The notes under the pieces: generated by a model
Told to the model about the DNA's origin: nothing
The model's database searches: none
Seen by the model: the letters and a program-made list of their open reading frames with translations, nothing else
Assembly (NCBI RefSeq): GCF_003316765.1
Contig: NZ_NIJF01000060.1
Coordinates: 186,001-250,000 of the forward strand
Origin: Bacillus sp. P14.5
Lineage (GTDB): Bacteria > Bacillota > Bacilli > Bacillales > Bacillaceae_B
DNA length: 64,000 bases
Direction of reading: 5' to 3'
Translations under genes and position numbers: made by a program
Part shown: positions 8,833 through 18,480 of the stretch, piece by piece
Numbering within the stretch: position 1 is the stretch's first letter
Layout of the letters: each line of letters opens with the position of its first letter

Positions 8833-9927
8833 TCATATGATAATTGCGTGCGAAATAGGATAGGTCAGCGTCACATGATCTCCTTCCTGAACATGCCATT
8901 CATACATAAGTTGAATTTTCGCTTGAATTTCCATGGTGCCTTCATCTAGTTTTAAGTGGTGAATTCCTTGGTAAAATGATGATTTGGTAACGACTCCTGA
9001 TACACGAATAACTCCTTCCCCATCGATTGCTTGATGAGCTTGACCTTCCCTGTCATCCGGATAAAAGAGTTCTGGACGCAATATGAGATGACAGTGACCG
9101 TCGTTTTCACAGTTTTTAGTTGTTGTTTGAAAGGAGATCGTGCTGCTTACAGACGTAAATGCCCCATCTTTCTTGAAACCTTTCAGTATATTTTTAGCTC
9201 CTAAGAATGCAGCTGATTCAATTGTACTTGGTGCGGTATACAACTGATGAGGTGTTCCTACTTGTACCACCCGTCCGTTCACTATTATTGCGATGCGGTC
9301 TGATAATTGAAACGCCTCCTCACGATCGTGAGTGACAAAAATGAGTGTTGTATTGCTATCTTCTGCAATGGTTTTAACCAGGTCTCTCATCTCTTCCCTT
9401 AATTCGAAATCCAGTGCACTGAAAGGTTCATCCATTAACAATACATGAGGATCCATAACAAGTGCTCTCGCTAAAGAAACCCTTTGCTGCTGCCCTCCGC
9501 TCAACTCTGCAGGATTCTTGTTCTCGTATCCATTTAATCCTACTTTCTCTAATATCCTCTTCACTCGCATCATTCGTTCCTTCTTATTGATTCTTTTTAT
9601 TTTCAACCCAAAAGCGACATTTTCAGCGACGTTCATATGTGGAAACAACAGTGCTTCTTGAAACACCATGCTGAAATTTCTTGTTTCTGCCTGGTTTCCT
9701 GTGACATCAACTCCATTGACGAAAAGGTTTCCTTCACTTGGTTCGATCAACCCGGCGACCAACCTGAGAAGGGTTGACTTTCCGCTTCCAGATGGACCAA
9801 TAATAGTAAAAAACTCGCCATTTTCAATGAACAGGTTTACAGGACCAATTGAAAATGGAGCGCGGTCACTTTGTCCGTTTTTCACTTCAAAACTTTTCTT
9901 AATGTTATCTAGGTGAATTTCTGACAT
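8833..9927 (-). CDS. ABC transporter ATP-binding protein, YnjD-like
   Basis: 364 residues. Walker A GPSGSGKS (about 42-49), signature LSGGQQQR, Walker B VLLMDEP, D-loop ALD and H-loop VTHD are all present, followed by a C-terminal TOBE-like domain (about 270-364), as in the spermidine/sulfate/thiamine importer group. AAAGGAGA lies 6 bases before ATG 9927. Last gene of the operon 14337-8833. With the two permeases and the YnjB-like binding protein it forms a complete importer whose substrate is unknown. Confidence 0.85.
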   Translation of the reverse strand: MSEIHLDNIKKSFEVKNGQSDRAPFSIGPVNLFIENGEFFTIIGPSGSGKSTLLRLVAGLIEPSEGNLFVNGVDVTGNQAETRNFSMVFQEALLFPHMNVAENVAFGLKIKRINKKERMMRVKRILEKVGLNGYENKNPAELSGGQQQRVSLARALVMDPHVLLMDEPFSALDFELREEMRDLVKTIAEDSNTTLIFVTHDREEAFQLSDRIAIIVNGRVVQVGTPHQLYTAPSTIESAAFLGAKNILKGFKKDGAFTSVSSTISFQTTTKNCENDGHCHLILRPELFYPDDREGQAHQAIDGEGVIRVSGVVTKSSFYQGIHHLKLDEGTMEIQAKIQLMYEWHVQEGDHVTLTYPISHAIII

Positions 9928-9949
9928 TTTCTATCTCCTTTTCAGAATC

Positions 9950-10783
9950 TTATAGCCTGCCTTTTATACCCATTGTTTTGTTTGTATGTTTGAAATAGGT
10001 TCTTAGCAAGAAATCCATCAATAACAGGGTCCCTATAGCGGCTAGAGTAAATACCACCGTATAAGCGGAGGCAATTGAAGGGTCTCCTCCCGTAATAAAG
10101 GGAAACATGATAATCGGTAGAGTGATCACCTGTCCGCTGCCGATCAGAAATGTAATCAAATACTGGCTTAAAGAGATAAGTATGCTTAAGCTCGCTCCTG
10201 CGATGATTCCCGGAATCAACCGCGGAAGTACGACGAACCAAAACCGCTGGAAGCGCCCAGCTCCAAGCATTCTTGCTAGTTCTTCCCACTGATGCCCGAT
10301 CGTTTGATAGCTGATAGTCATGGCTCTCAACATATAAGGCAGAGTTGGTGGAATATGGGCAAGAACCACTCCTGTCATCGTGCCTGTAAGTCCCACACGA
10401 AGAAGAATAGAATGAATTCCCATCACTGCAACAAAGGAAGGGATAACAATAGGGGCATACATAACAGCCTCTATGAACCACTTTCCTCTTGTATTCATCC
10501 TGCCAAGGGCATCTCCTGCTGGAATGGCCAGCAGAAGATTGATGAAAGTGACGATAAGCGCAATAATTATACTTGTCCATAAAGCGTCAAACGTTCCCGA
10601 ATGCTCCGAAAATAAATACAGCCAAGCCCTTCCTTGTATTACTTCAGGGACTATTTGCGGCCATCTCCACTGACTTGACATACTTGTTAGCACCAAGGGG
10701 ATAAAGGGTATTAAAATGATGATAATCATCATAATTATTATAAAAATATGCAGAGAATGAACTATTTTTTTCATCAATTCCAA
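9950..10783 (-). CDS. ABC transporter permease, second half of a YnjC-like unit
   Basis: 277 residues with about six membrane helices. The cytoplasmic coupling loop around GHQWEELARMLGAGRFQRFWFVVLP fits the EAA motif of binding-protein-dependent permeases. It overlaps the upstream permease gene by 10 bases, which implies translational coupling. In E. coli the corresponding YnjC is one fused protein; here it is two genes. Confidence 0.85.
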   Translation of the reverse strand: MELMKKIVHSLHIFIIIMMIIIILIPFIPLVLTSMSSQWRWPQIVPEVIQGRAWLYLFSEHSGTFDALWTSIIIALIVTFINLLLAIPAGDALGRMNTRGKWFIEAVMYAPIVIPSFVAVMGIHSILLRVGLTGTMTGVVLAHIPPTLPYMLRAMTISYQTIGHQWEELARMLGAGRFQRFWFVVLPRLIPGIIAGASLSILISLSQYLITFLIGSGQVITLPIIMFPFITGGDPSIASAYTVVFTLAAIGTLLLMDFLLRTYFKHTNKTMGIKGRL

Positions 10784-11652
10784 CCACTTTCCTTCTTACT
10801 CCATTTTCGACTCAGCCGATAAGATATAAGTCCAAGCAAGGCAGTAATAAAGGCAAGGATAAGGTTTATTGCCATTGCTTCCGGCCGATTTTCCAACCCT
10901 CCGTTAGAAAAATGTTCATAAGAGAGTACTGATAGCATTTTAGGATAAGTTACGCCAAGTAAAAATGGAACCTCAAAAGCCGAAAAAGTAAAGGCGAAAA
11001 CTATAAATGCAGCTGAAATCCATGCAGGCAGAACAAGCGGTAACATGATGTACCGAAAAGACTGGAACGGATTAGCTCCATAAACAGAAGCAACTTCTTT
11101 CCATGATTCATTAATTCGCTTCAGGACCGGGTAGACCATCAAGGAAATAAAAGGAGCTTCTTTCCACACATAAGCCAAAATCATTCCCCAACCGAATGGT
11201 TCGTTCACAAGGATGGGGAATTGAGATGGATCATCAATGAAGTCTGCCTTGTAAAGTATTCCTGAAAGCCATCCGCTCTGCATAAACAAAAGAACCATTA
11301 AATACGCTCCAACCAGGTGTGGAATTGTTAATGGAAGCTGAAAAAAACGATTCAACAGCTGTGTATTGATAGTTCCTGAAAGCCAGACCAGACAAATGGC
11401 CGCCATCATCCCAAGGACTGCTGAAAACATTGAAGATAATAATGCAACACGTAAACTCAGCGTTAGTGATTTCCAGAACTCCTCAGAAGACAGCAAAGCT
11501 TTATACGCTTGTAAAGACCACTCGTACTGCCCTGCAGCAGGGTTATATCCTGCACTTTGCAGAATTCCATTAAAAATTCCCCCATAGAATAAGATTACCA
11601 TTGTTACAGTCGCTGGCAGGATAAAGTGCAGAAATTTATTCTTTCGCCACAT
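10774..11652 (-). CDS. ABC transporter permease, first half of a YnjC-like unit
   Basis: 292 residues with an N-terminal membrane segment and five to six further helices. The coupling loop INESWKEVASVYGANPFQS is the EAA motif. The start codon overlaps the end of the binding-protein gene by 17 bases and its own end overlaps the next permease gene, so all four transporter genes are co-translated. Confidence 0.85.
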   Translation of the reverse strand: MWRKNKFLHFILPATVTMVILFYGGIFNGILQSAGYNPAAGQYEWSLQAYKALLSSEEFWKSLTLSLRVALLSSMFSAVLGMMAAICLVWLSGTINTQLLNRFFQLPLTIPHLVGAYLMVLLFMQSGWLSGILYKADFIDDPSQFPILVNEPFGWGMILAYVWKEAPFISLMVYPVLKRINESWKEVASVYGANPFQSFRYIMLPLVLPAWISAAFIVFAFTFSAFEVPFLLGVTYPKMLSVLSYEHFSNGGLENRPEAMAINLILAFITALLGLISYRLSRKWSKKESGWN

Positions 11653-12874
11653 GTTCCATCCAGCCCTTCTCTACAGCTTCAACATACTGTGCTGACAGCT
11701 CTGGAAGGCGGTTGCCGGCTAGAGTTTCTACTGGCAGAATCGAGTCGCCATCAAAAAGGCTGTTCACTGATTCCCTTTGTTTGTCTGACAGCTTTTCAGG
11801 GTGCAGTGCCATGATATCTCCCCAGTAATCAGGGTCTTGCTTCGTTATTTGAGCTTCAGGAGAGAGAAGGAAGTTAATCACTCTCATTGCTCCTGCTTTA
11901 TTGGGAGCATTATATGGAATAGATAAGTAGTGAGTATTGGACAATGTCCCGCCGGTGAAAAGGGATGTTTTTGTGGTTTCTGGAAATGTTCCCTTCTGGA
12001 TTTCTGTAGCTGCCTTGGCAGGATCGTATCCCATTGTCATCCAAATCTCTCCGTTAGAGTAGAGCTGGTCGGCTTTCGCCAGGCTTTCTGGATACGTTTG
12101 CCCTTTTCTCCATAAATAGGGTTCTATATCATTCAAGTACTCCCAGACAGAGGCAGAGGATTTTATGAACTGGTTTTCATCCTCCAAAGGCTGGCTGTAC
12201 TGATCGTAGCCGCCGGTTAACTCGTAAAGAGCCATTCTTGTAAAGGCGCTTCCTGTAAAATCAGGAGGTGCGGGATAGGTAAATTTACCAGGATTCTCTT
12301 TTACCCATGTTTTTAGTTCTGACATGGATTGAGGTGGCTTTTTTACCTTATCTGAATCATAAACGAAAACAAATTGGGAAATTCCCCAAGGGGCTTCCAA
12401 TCCATTCACTCTCTCACCAAAGTCAGTATTTATCTCTGGCGATTGATAGTTTACATATTTTTCAACATTTGGAAGCTTCTCAGCAAATGCACCGAGAAGC
12501 AGCTCGTTCTCTTTTGATAGCTTGAAGTTTTCACCATTCAGCCAAATGACATCCATACTTCCAATTTTTTTATTTACTTGTTTTTCATTAAGAAGCTGAT
12601 TGATAATGTCTTTAGTATCATTCATAGGAATCCGATTCAAAGTAATATCAGCCTCTTCTTTCAAGCGAGGAGCAGCCCATTCATCTAAATACCTGTTGAT
12701 CGCACTGCTGCCTCCCCACATATAGAGATTGACGGTTTGTCCTTCAGCTTCATTTTCAATTTCCTCCCATTCAGAAATTAATACATCAAGTTGGTCTTCC
12801 GTACTGTTTTCAGCAGGAGAACAGGCAGTCACTACCAATGCGAATAAAAGTAATATGAACAAGATCTTTTTCAT
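11636..12874 (-). CDS. ABC transporter substrate-binding lipoprotein, YnjB-like
   Basis: 412 residues with a lipoprotein signal (LLLFALVVTACSP, cysteine at about 18). TVNLYMWGGSSAINRYLDEW and NRIPMNDTKDIINQLLNEKQ followed by MDVIWLNGENF are the hallmarks of the YnjB family. It would capture the substrate outside the membrane for the adjacent permeases. The substrate is not established for any YnjB protein that I know of. GGAAGAGGTGT lies upstream of the ATG; the flavoprotein gene ends 38 bases before it. Confidence 0.85.
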   Translation of the reverse strand: MKKILFILLLFALVVTACSPAENSTEDQLDVLISEWEEIENEAEGQTVNLYMWGGSSAINRYLDEWAAPRLKEEADITLNRIPMNDTKDIINQLLNEKQVNKKIGSMDVIWLNGENFKLSKENELLLGAFAEKLPNVEKYVNYQSPEINTDFGERVNGLEAPWGISQFVFVYDSDKVKKPPQSMSELKTWVKENPGKFTYPAPPDFTGSAFTRMALYELTGGYDQYSQPLEDENQFIKSSASVWEYLNDIEPYLWRKGQTYPESLAKADQLYSNGEIWMTMGYDPAKAATEIQKGTFPETTKTSLFTGGTLSNTHYLSIPYNAPNKAGAMRVINFLLSPEAQITKQDPDYWGDIMALHPEKLSDKQRESVNSLFDGDSILPVETLAGNRLPELSAQYVEAVEKGWMEHVAKE

Positions 12875-12912
12875 TCAATGACACCTCTTCCTTTAATAGG
12901 TCTGCTTGTTTT

Positions 12913-14337
12913 TTACCGGAACCACTGAATGTATTTTTCAGCAAATTTAGGGACGATTCCCGAAAACAATTTTTCTCTCCAATATTGGTCGGCTGCTTGT
13001 GAAACTATGCTCCCATGTGTTGGGTATGGATGAATGACATTGGATATATCACCGATTTTATGCTTATTTGTTTTGGCAAAAACAATCTCCTGCATCCAGT
13101 CTCCTGCATTTTTTCCCACTGCATGTGCTCCTAGAATATAACCTTTTTTATCTGTGATGATTTTGATAAATCCTGTAGAATCACGTTCGGTTACAAATCG
13201 ATCTACGTCCTCTGATAACACAGTGTACACTTTCACTTTTGAATGTGCTTCTCTTGCTTCGGTTTCTGTTAATCCTAAATGAAACACTTCTGGTTCCGTA
13301 AACGTTACCCACGGTACATGATCATAGTTAACTTTTTCTTTTACACCGAAAACCGCATTTCTGACTACTAGTTTTCCCTCAAGACCTGCTTTATGGGTAA
13401 ATGGAAAGTGCCCATTGGTATCTCCAATAGCATAAATGTGAGGAACTGTTGTTTGTAAGTACTCATTAACCTGTATATTTCCTCTATTAGATTTGACACT
13501 AATCTTATCGAGGTTCAACAGATCTGTATTAGGCTTTCTTCCAGCTGAAAGAAGAATTTCATCTGCTTCTAACTCGATATTTTTTCCTTTTGTTTCAACT
13601 GTAACCACCTTTTTGCCGGCTGCAACTGCTACATGAATTACCTTGCTGTTAAATAAGAAAGATAGTTCACTTTTCAGTTCTTCATAAATCCTCTTTTGAA
13701 TATCATGATCTTCCCTGCCGAAGACTTTGTCATTCGCTTCAATAACCGTTACTTCAGATCCGAATCTGGCAAAGGATTGAGCCATCTCAAGCCCAATTGG
13801 TCCTCCGCCGATTACCACTAGGCGTTTAGGGACTTCTTTCACATTGAAAATCGTTTCATTAGTAAGAAATCCACTTTCCTTCAGCCCTTCTGTTGGGGGG
13901 ATATTCGGTCTGGAGCCTGTAGCAATGACAATCCGTTTCCCGTAGATCTTTTCTCCTTCGTCTATTTGAATAACATGAGAGTCAACAAAGCTTCCTTTTC
14001 CTGAATAAATCTTGACTCCGAGCTTTGTGAAACGATCTTTACTGTCATGATGTTGAATATCAGAAATTGATTCTCTGACACGATTCATTGCTTGTACAAT
14101 AGAGGGACTGCCTTCAAATGTTAGTCCAAACTCTCTAGCTGCCTTCTGTGCCTGATGAACTTCCTTTGCAGCAGTAATTAGAGCCTTTGAAGGCACACAG
14201 CCATAATGAAGACAGTCGCCTCCTAATTCTGAGTTCTTTTCTATTAATGCAACAGAGGCTCCAAGGCTGGCTGCCCCCGCAGCTACAGTTAAACCTCCTG
14301 CACCTGCACCAATGACAATTAGATCATATTTATTCAT
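12913..14337 (-). CDS. MerA/RclA-like pyridine nucleotide-disulfide oxidoreductase
   Basis: About 474 residues. FAD fold LIVIGAGAGGLTVAAG, redox-active disulfide GGDCLHYGCVPSKAL (Cys-x4-Cys), NAD(P)H fold VVIGGGPIGLEMAQS, FAD motif IYAIGDTNG and the C-terminal dimerisation domain with HPYPTHG. It lacks the N-terminal metal-binding domain and C-terminal vicinal cysteines of true mercuric reductases, so it belongs to the broader MerA-like group (YkgC/RclA, or the flavoproteins found with TVP38). ATG 14337 follows AGAGGGA. First gene of the transporter operon, which suggests that redox and import are linked. Confidence 0.85.
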   Translation of the reverse strand: MNKYDLIVIGAGAGGLTVAAGAASLGASVALIEKNSELGGDCLHYGCVPSKALITAAKEVHQAQKAAREFGLTFEGSPSIVQAMNRVRESISDIQHHDSKDRFTKLGVKIYSGKGSFVDSHVIQIDEGEKIYGKRIVIATGSRPNIPPTEGLKESGFLTNETIFNVKEVPKRLVVIGGGPIGLEMAQSFARFGSEVTVIEANDKVFGREDHDIQKRIYEELKSELSFLFNSKVIHVAVAAGKKVVTVETKGKNIELEADEILLSAGRKPNTDLLNLDKISVKSNRGNIQVNEYLQTTVPHIYAIGDTNGHFPFTHKAGLEGKLVVRNAVFGVKEKVNYDHVPWVTFTEPEVFHLGLTETEAREAHSKVKVYTVLSEDVDRFVTERDSTGFIKIITDKKGYILGAHAVGKNAGDWMQEIVFAKTNKHKIGDISNVIHPYPTHGSIVSQAADQYWREKLFSGIVPKFAEKYIQWFR

Positions 14338-14567
14338 GAATAATCCCTCTTTCATCTTGATATTGGATTTTATAAAATGTAAAGTGTAAAATTCAACTGA
14401 TTGATTACATGAAAGTAGTATAAGTTACTTTTTACGCTATTTCAGTAAGACACCTTACACGCAAGCAGAGTCTCCAATAAATAATATTTATAGGAGTAAT
14501 CGATGTTACATCCATTACTATACTTTTGACCTATAATAATCCAAAAAGTAAAGAAAAAAGCAGGTGA

Positions 14568-15161
14568 ATGCAATTGCTTGATACTCATGCTCGTAAATAT
14601 GTACAGCCTTTTATCGGAAAAACAGCAGATGTTCTCTTAACATGGGGATTAAATGCAAACCAAGTAACAACCATTTCTTTTATGATCGGAGTCACTTCAG
14701 GTTTCTTTATTTACTTTGATTTCGCAGTCGTCGCGATAATTGTTCTTTGGTTCTCAGGCTTTCTGGATGCAGTTGATGGATCGATGGCCAGAAAAACTAA
14801 GAGCTCTGCATGGGGAACTCTCCTTGATGTAAGTTTTGACAGGCTCGTTGAAATCAGTGTAATTCTGGGTCTGGCGTTCCGATATCCAGATTCGATGTGG
14901 GCTCTTCTGCTTCTAAGTGTATCTATTATATATGCAATGACTATTTTCCTTACAGTAGGAGCTCTCTCTGAGAAAAAAGGAATTAAATCGTTTTACTATC
15001 AGGCTGGATTGGCTGAACGGACTGAAGGCTTCATTTTATTCTCACTAATGATTCTGCTTGCAGACTATTTAACTTTATTCACCCTGTTATTTCTGTTTGT
15101 TGAAGTATTCACTACCTTACAGCGGCTTGCAGAGGCTCGAAGAATTATGAGGGATATTTAA
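14568..15161 (+). CDS. CDP-alcohol phosphatidyltransferase family protein, YnjF-like
   Basis: 197 residues with about six membrane helices. The catalytic signature FLDAVDGSMARK...GTLLDVSFDR (DGxxAR, Gx3Dx3D) is intact at about 66-92, giving the metal-bound aspartates needed to move a phosphoalcohol from a CDP-carrier. The lipid product is unknown. Start may be ATG 14568 or TTG 14574; the second has better spacing from CAGGTG. Divergent from the flavoprotein/transporter operon. In E. coli ynjF also neighbours ynjBCD. Confidence 0.8.
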   Translation: MQLLDTHARKYVQPFIGKTADVLLTWGLNANQVTTISFMIGVTSGFFIYFDFAVVAIIVLWFSGFLDAVDGSMARKTKSSAWGTLLDVSFDRLVEISVILGLAFRYPDSMWALLLLSVSIIYAMTIFLTVGALSEKKGIKSFYYQAGLAERTEGFILFSLMILLADYLTLFTLLFLFVEVFTTLQRLAEARRIMRDI

Positions 15162-15283
15162 CAAATTGGAACATTTTACATAAGCAAGCTGAACTAAACT
15201 ACGCTTTGCGCGTTGTTATTCATTGGTTCAAGTGAGCTTAAGAAAAGTAAATTTGGCCCATCATTTCTGCTGAAAATCAATTT

Positions 15284-15316
15284 AAAGACGAGTAAGCTTA
15301 AAGCTTACTCGTCTTT
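15284..15316. terminator. Bidirectional terminator
   Basis: AAAGACGAGTAAGCTT / AAGCTTACTCGTCTTT, 16-bp perfect arms, between the convergent ynjF-like and osmC-like genes. Confidence 0.85.
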
Positions 15317-15324
15317 ATAATTGC

Positions 15325-15762
15325 TTATGCTTTTTTCCAGCTAGCGATCATTTCTACGTTTGCAGCAACAAGAGTTGTATAAATTGGACAACGAGTATCC
15401 ACAATGCGTTGAAGTTCTTGCACTCGTTCTTCTGACTCGCTTGTCTGAACCTTAGCGTTTACTGTAATTTTTTCAAAATATGGACGAACCCCTTCTTCTC
15501 CCATCATTCCTCGGGGGTCTATCTCCCCAGTAACTTCGAATTCAATGCCTTGAAGATCAAAATTTATTTCTTTGGCAACAAAATTTGCAATTGCATTTTC
15601 ACAACCGCTTAATGATATTAGAAGAGTTGCTAAAGGATTGGCACCCTTGTCTGTCCCTCCCATTTTATGCGGTTCATCAATCACAACTGTATGTTGGTGT
15701 GAAGAACCTCTAGTATTCATACCCTTTGAAGAAGCGGTAATTTTCTCGATCATTTTAGACAT
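15325..15762 (-). CDS. OsmC/YhfA-type redox protein
   Basis: 145 residues of the OsmC/Ohr superfamily. The two conserved cysteines lie in SLSGCENAIANF and DTRCPIYTTLV, the normal spacing for a peroxide-reducing dithiol. Such proteins detoxify organic peroxides or handle reactive sulfur species in the cytoplasm. AAAGGAGATAG lies upstream of the ATG. Its position among flavoproteins and thiol proteins supports a redox role. Confidence 0.85.
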   Translation of the reverse strand: MSKMIEKITASSKGMNTRGSSHQHTVVIDEPHKMGGTDKGANPLATLLISLSGCENAIANFVAKEINFDLQGIEFEVTGEIDPRGMMGEEGVRPYFEKITVNAKVQTSESEERVQELQRIVDTRCPIYTTLVAANVEMIASWKKA

Positions 15763-16240
15763 TTCATCTATCTCCTTTTCCTACTATTTTTAGTAATACC
15801 CAAGAAAATTCAACCAAATAAATCTCTTGGTGCTTGATATTCTTTTAAATAGCAAAACAAACTAAAGGTCAACAGCTAAATATTTGATGTTGCAACATTT
15901 ATGCATTTTGTCTTAATATTTCACTGGATGACCCACAGCGAGGAATAGTCTTTTTTAAAATTGAGCCTGCTGCAGGTGAATAATACTTATAGCAAACTAG
16001 GTTTTCTGGAATCTCTTAATACCTATTATCAATGGAAAATATTAATGCCAACCGGTTGGTACAATCAAACATTAACATGGATTTAAAAGTTCTTACAATC
16101 TATTACGGTTCCTCTGTAACGCAGCTTACATTTTCAAGTGGAATTCGCTATATACCCTAAATGTTGATTATTATATTCATCTTCATTCTTGAAAAAATGA
16201 AGCCATGCAAACTCTGTTCAAGGATTTAAGAATTTCCTTT
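15763..16240. other. Intergenic stretch of about 480 bases
   Basis: AT-rich with no long open frame or hairpin I can support. It contains the short palindrome CCAACCGGTTGG near 16048, a possible operator. Confidence 0.3.
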
Positions 16241-16885
16241 TTAATGATTCTCTAAGTATCTTTTGATTTTATTCTTAAATAAAACCGGTACAATAGTTAA
16301 GATTATAAAAAACGCAATGGCTGCTATAATAATCATATTGTTCTGCGATGCAGCACTGGAACCCAGGAAGTTATAAGCGAAGGTTCCAGGAATGATCCCT
16401 GCTACTGTTCCCGAAAAAAAATGTGAGAAGCGTACTTTAGAAGCACCAGCTGCATATGAGATTAAGTCAAAATTAAAAAGCGGAATTAAACGAAGCAAGA
16501 GCACTACAGTAAAACCATTTCCCTCTACTTTCTTTTGAATAAATGCAGTTTTACCTCCATTCTTCCACTGCCACTTTCCCTTCCCGATTTTTCGGGCAAC
16601 AAAAAATGCCAAAGCTGCCCCTAAAGATGCCCCTGTAACAGTTAAAGCGGTTCCTAAAGCCGGACCAAAAGCCAGCCCGCCTGCAAGCGATAGAACGGAG
16701 GCAGGAAATAATATTAAAGGTCTGAATGTATATACAATTACAAACAAAACAGGAGCCCAGATTCCTATAGAAAGGATCTGCGCCTTTATTGCTTCTGGTG
16801 ATAGATCAAGCACAGTCCTGTTGATTATAATAAGTACAATAATCAATAGACTGACCAACCCTATCTGAACCCATCTTTTTTTCAT
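16241..16885 (-). CDS. TVP38/TMEM64 (DedA/VTT superfamily) membrane protein
   Basis: About 214 residues with roughly six hydrophobic segments. The central PASVLSLAGGLAFGPALGTALTVTG and the later LLLRLIPLFNFDLISYAAG are characteristic of the VTT domain. E. coli YdjX and YdjZ are relatives. The family is linked to lipid scrambling and membrane homeostasis, but its substrates are not fixed. ATG 16885 is preferred because AAGGTG is 6 bases upstream. Confidence 0.8.
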   Translation of the reverse strand: MKKRWVQIGLVSLLIIVLIIINRTVLDLSPEAIKAQILSIGIWAPVLFVIVYTFRPLILFPASVLSLAGGLAFGPALGTALTVTGASLGAALAFFVARKIGKGKWQWKNGGKTAFIQKKVEGNGFTVVLLLRLIPLFNFDLISYAAGASKVRFSHFFSGTVAGIIPGTFAYNFLGSSAASQNNMIIIAAIAFFIILTIVPVLFKNKIKRYLENH

Positions 16886-17285
16886 AAGCATCACCTTTTT
16901 TATGAATTTAACTCACTTATATCTTACAGTGCTGCCAGCATTCAGTTTTGTATGAAGGCTTACAGTGATTGTAATAATTGCTTAGGCGGTATATCTATCA
17001 ATTGAAAAAAGAAAGAAGGATACAAAAGTATCGTCTTTTTGATTCTTCAAAAAGGTTAGTATTACTCTGACTTCTGAATCAAGTTTCGGTGATAGATCAT
17101 CCCCCTTGTTTCATAGGATCACATGAACATTCCCGACAATCGATCTTGGCCAGGCATCATGCAGTTACACTTTTAGATAGGTATTACCGCATCTTAGTCA
17201 TGCGGAATGTAAGAAAGGTTACTGTATTTTTGTATTTCCAAAGCTAAAATAACAGTACTTTGCTTTACGAAAGAAGGGCTATGCT
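16886..17285. other. Intergenic stretch of about 400 bases
   Basis: Holds a small hairpin (GATAC-AAAA-GTATC near 17018) followed by CGTCTTTTTG; otherwise nothing recognisable. Confidence 0.3.
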
Positions 17286-17543
17286 CTAACATCCATCAAC
17301 ATATAAGTGGAGCTCATGTACATTCTCATCTTTTAGAATCTTGTTTAATTGGCAGCCAGTAAATATTTTGTTGTCCGCTCGTAATGCTGGAATGACAACT
17401 TCGCCGTTAATGGCTTGCAGCTCTGCCGCAAGCGATTTATGCTTTAAGATATTGCGTTCAATAAAAGGCAGTGAAAGGGAATTTAGCCGGCCTCTTACTT
17501 TATGACATTGTGAACAACCTTCTATCGTGTACAATAAAAGCAT
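17286..17543 (-). CDS. Glutaredoxin/thioredoxin-like small protein
   Basis: 85 residues. LLLYTIEGCSQCHKVRGRL has a CxxC at residues 10-13 after the first strand, and VVIPALRADNKIFTG has the cis-proline and second strand of glutaredoxin-like proteins, followed by a C-terminal helix. A cytoplasmic dithiol reductant or a carrier of unknown target. Divergent from the Crp/Fnr gene, 88 bases apart, so the regulator may control it. Confidence 0.7.
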   Translation of the reverse strand: MLLLYTIEGCSQCHKVRGRLNSLSLPFIERNILKHKSLAAELQAINGEVVIPALRADNKIFTGCQLNKILKDENVHELHLYVDGC

Positions 17544-17631
17544 TGATCCTCCCTCCTTCCTAATTAGTTTACGATGACGTACTAATATGTGCAGTAAGGG
17601 AGATTACATTCAGAATGGAAGGAATAGAAAA

Positions 17632-18312
17632 ATGGACAAATTAACTTTATTATCACACATAAGCTTATTCGATGAACTGCCTATGGAAGAATTGAAAGTC
17701 ATTGATAAAATGAGTGAGATGCGTCCCGTAAAAAAAGGGACTATTATTACCTCACCCGACCAGCCGATACCAGCTCTTTTCCTCTTGAAGGAAGGACAAG
17801 TGCGACTATACAGGATGAATCATCAAGGAAAACAGTTCACTGTTGATATTCTTACTAGTGGAAATATTTTTGGTGAGACGTCTACTTTATCTTTAACAGA
17901 CGATGATATATTTACTGAAGCAATGACCGATACTTATCTTTGTGTTATTGGAATTGTCGAATTCGAAAACTTTATCGAAAACAATCCTAAAATTGCTTTG
18001 AAGTTAATCAACATTCTGTCTCATCGATTAAAAGAAGTTTACACACTCAGTGAAAAAATTGCCTTGAATGATGTAAAATACCGCATATTGTTTCTCTTTT
18101 TGAAACTCAGTGAAAAAACAGGTAAACGGAAAAATGAATGGCAAACCATTAATATGAAATTGACTCATGCAGACATTGCCGGAATGGTTGGATCCACCCG
18201 GGAAACCACCAGTGCCATGATATCCACTTTAAAAAAGGAGGGATATATCAAAAAGGGATTGAAATGGTCTGTAAATGCGGATAAGGTGCAAGAAGTGCTT
18301 AAATTAGGTTAG
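17632..18312 (+). CDS. Crp/Fnr family transcription regulator
   Basis: 226 residues from ATG 17632 (GGAAGG, 9 bases upstream). N-terminal cyclic-nucleotide-binding-like beta roll (about 5-115, with DILTSGNIFGETS), long dimerisation helix, and winged helix with HADIAGMVGSTRETTSAMIS as the DNA-recognition region. It lacks an Fnr-type N-terminal cysteine cluster, so the ligand is not evident. It lies at the end of the redox island and divergent from the glutaredoxin-like gene, a plausible target. Confidence 0.85.
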   Translation: MDKLTLLSHISLFDELPMEELKVIDKMSEMRPVKKGTIITSPDQPIPALFLLKEGQVRLYRMNHQGKQFTVDILTSGNIFGETSTLSLTDDDIFTEAMTDTYLCVIGIVEFENFIENNPKIALKLINILSHRLKEVYTLSEKIALNDVKYRILFLFLKLSEKTGKRKNEWQTINMKLTHADIAGMVGSTRETTSAMISTLKKEGYIKKGLKWSVNADKVQEVLKLG

Positions 18313-18480
18313 CTGCCACATTGGTACTTAAAGGCATTTTTATCTATGCTTTCTACCAGTTGATAAATACTTTTAACTTCACCCCTATTTCATTTCTTAA
18401 ATGTTTTAATAATAGGAAAGAAGGTTATCAAATGTTCTTAGAACTTTTGAAACCAATAAAGCGGAAGGGAAGGATGACTC

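Noticed and set aside
9942-10580. 212-codon minus-strand frame overlapping the permease gene
   Set aside because: Alternative frame of the permease at 9950-10783, with Ser/Tyr/Arg-rich nonsense composition and no membrane helices.
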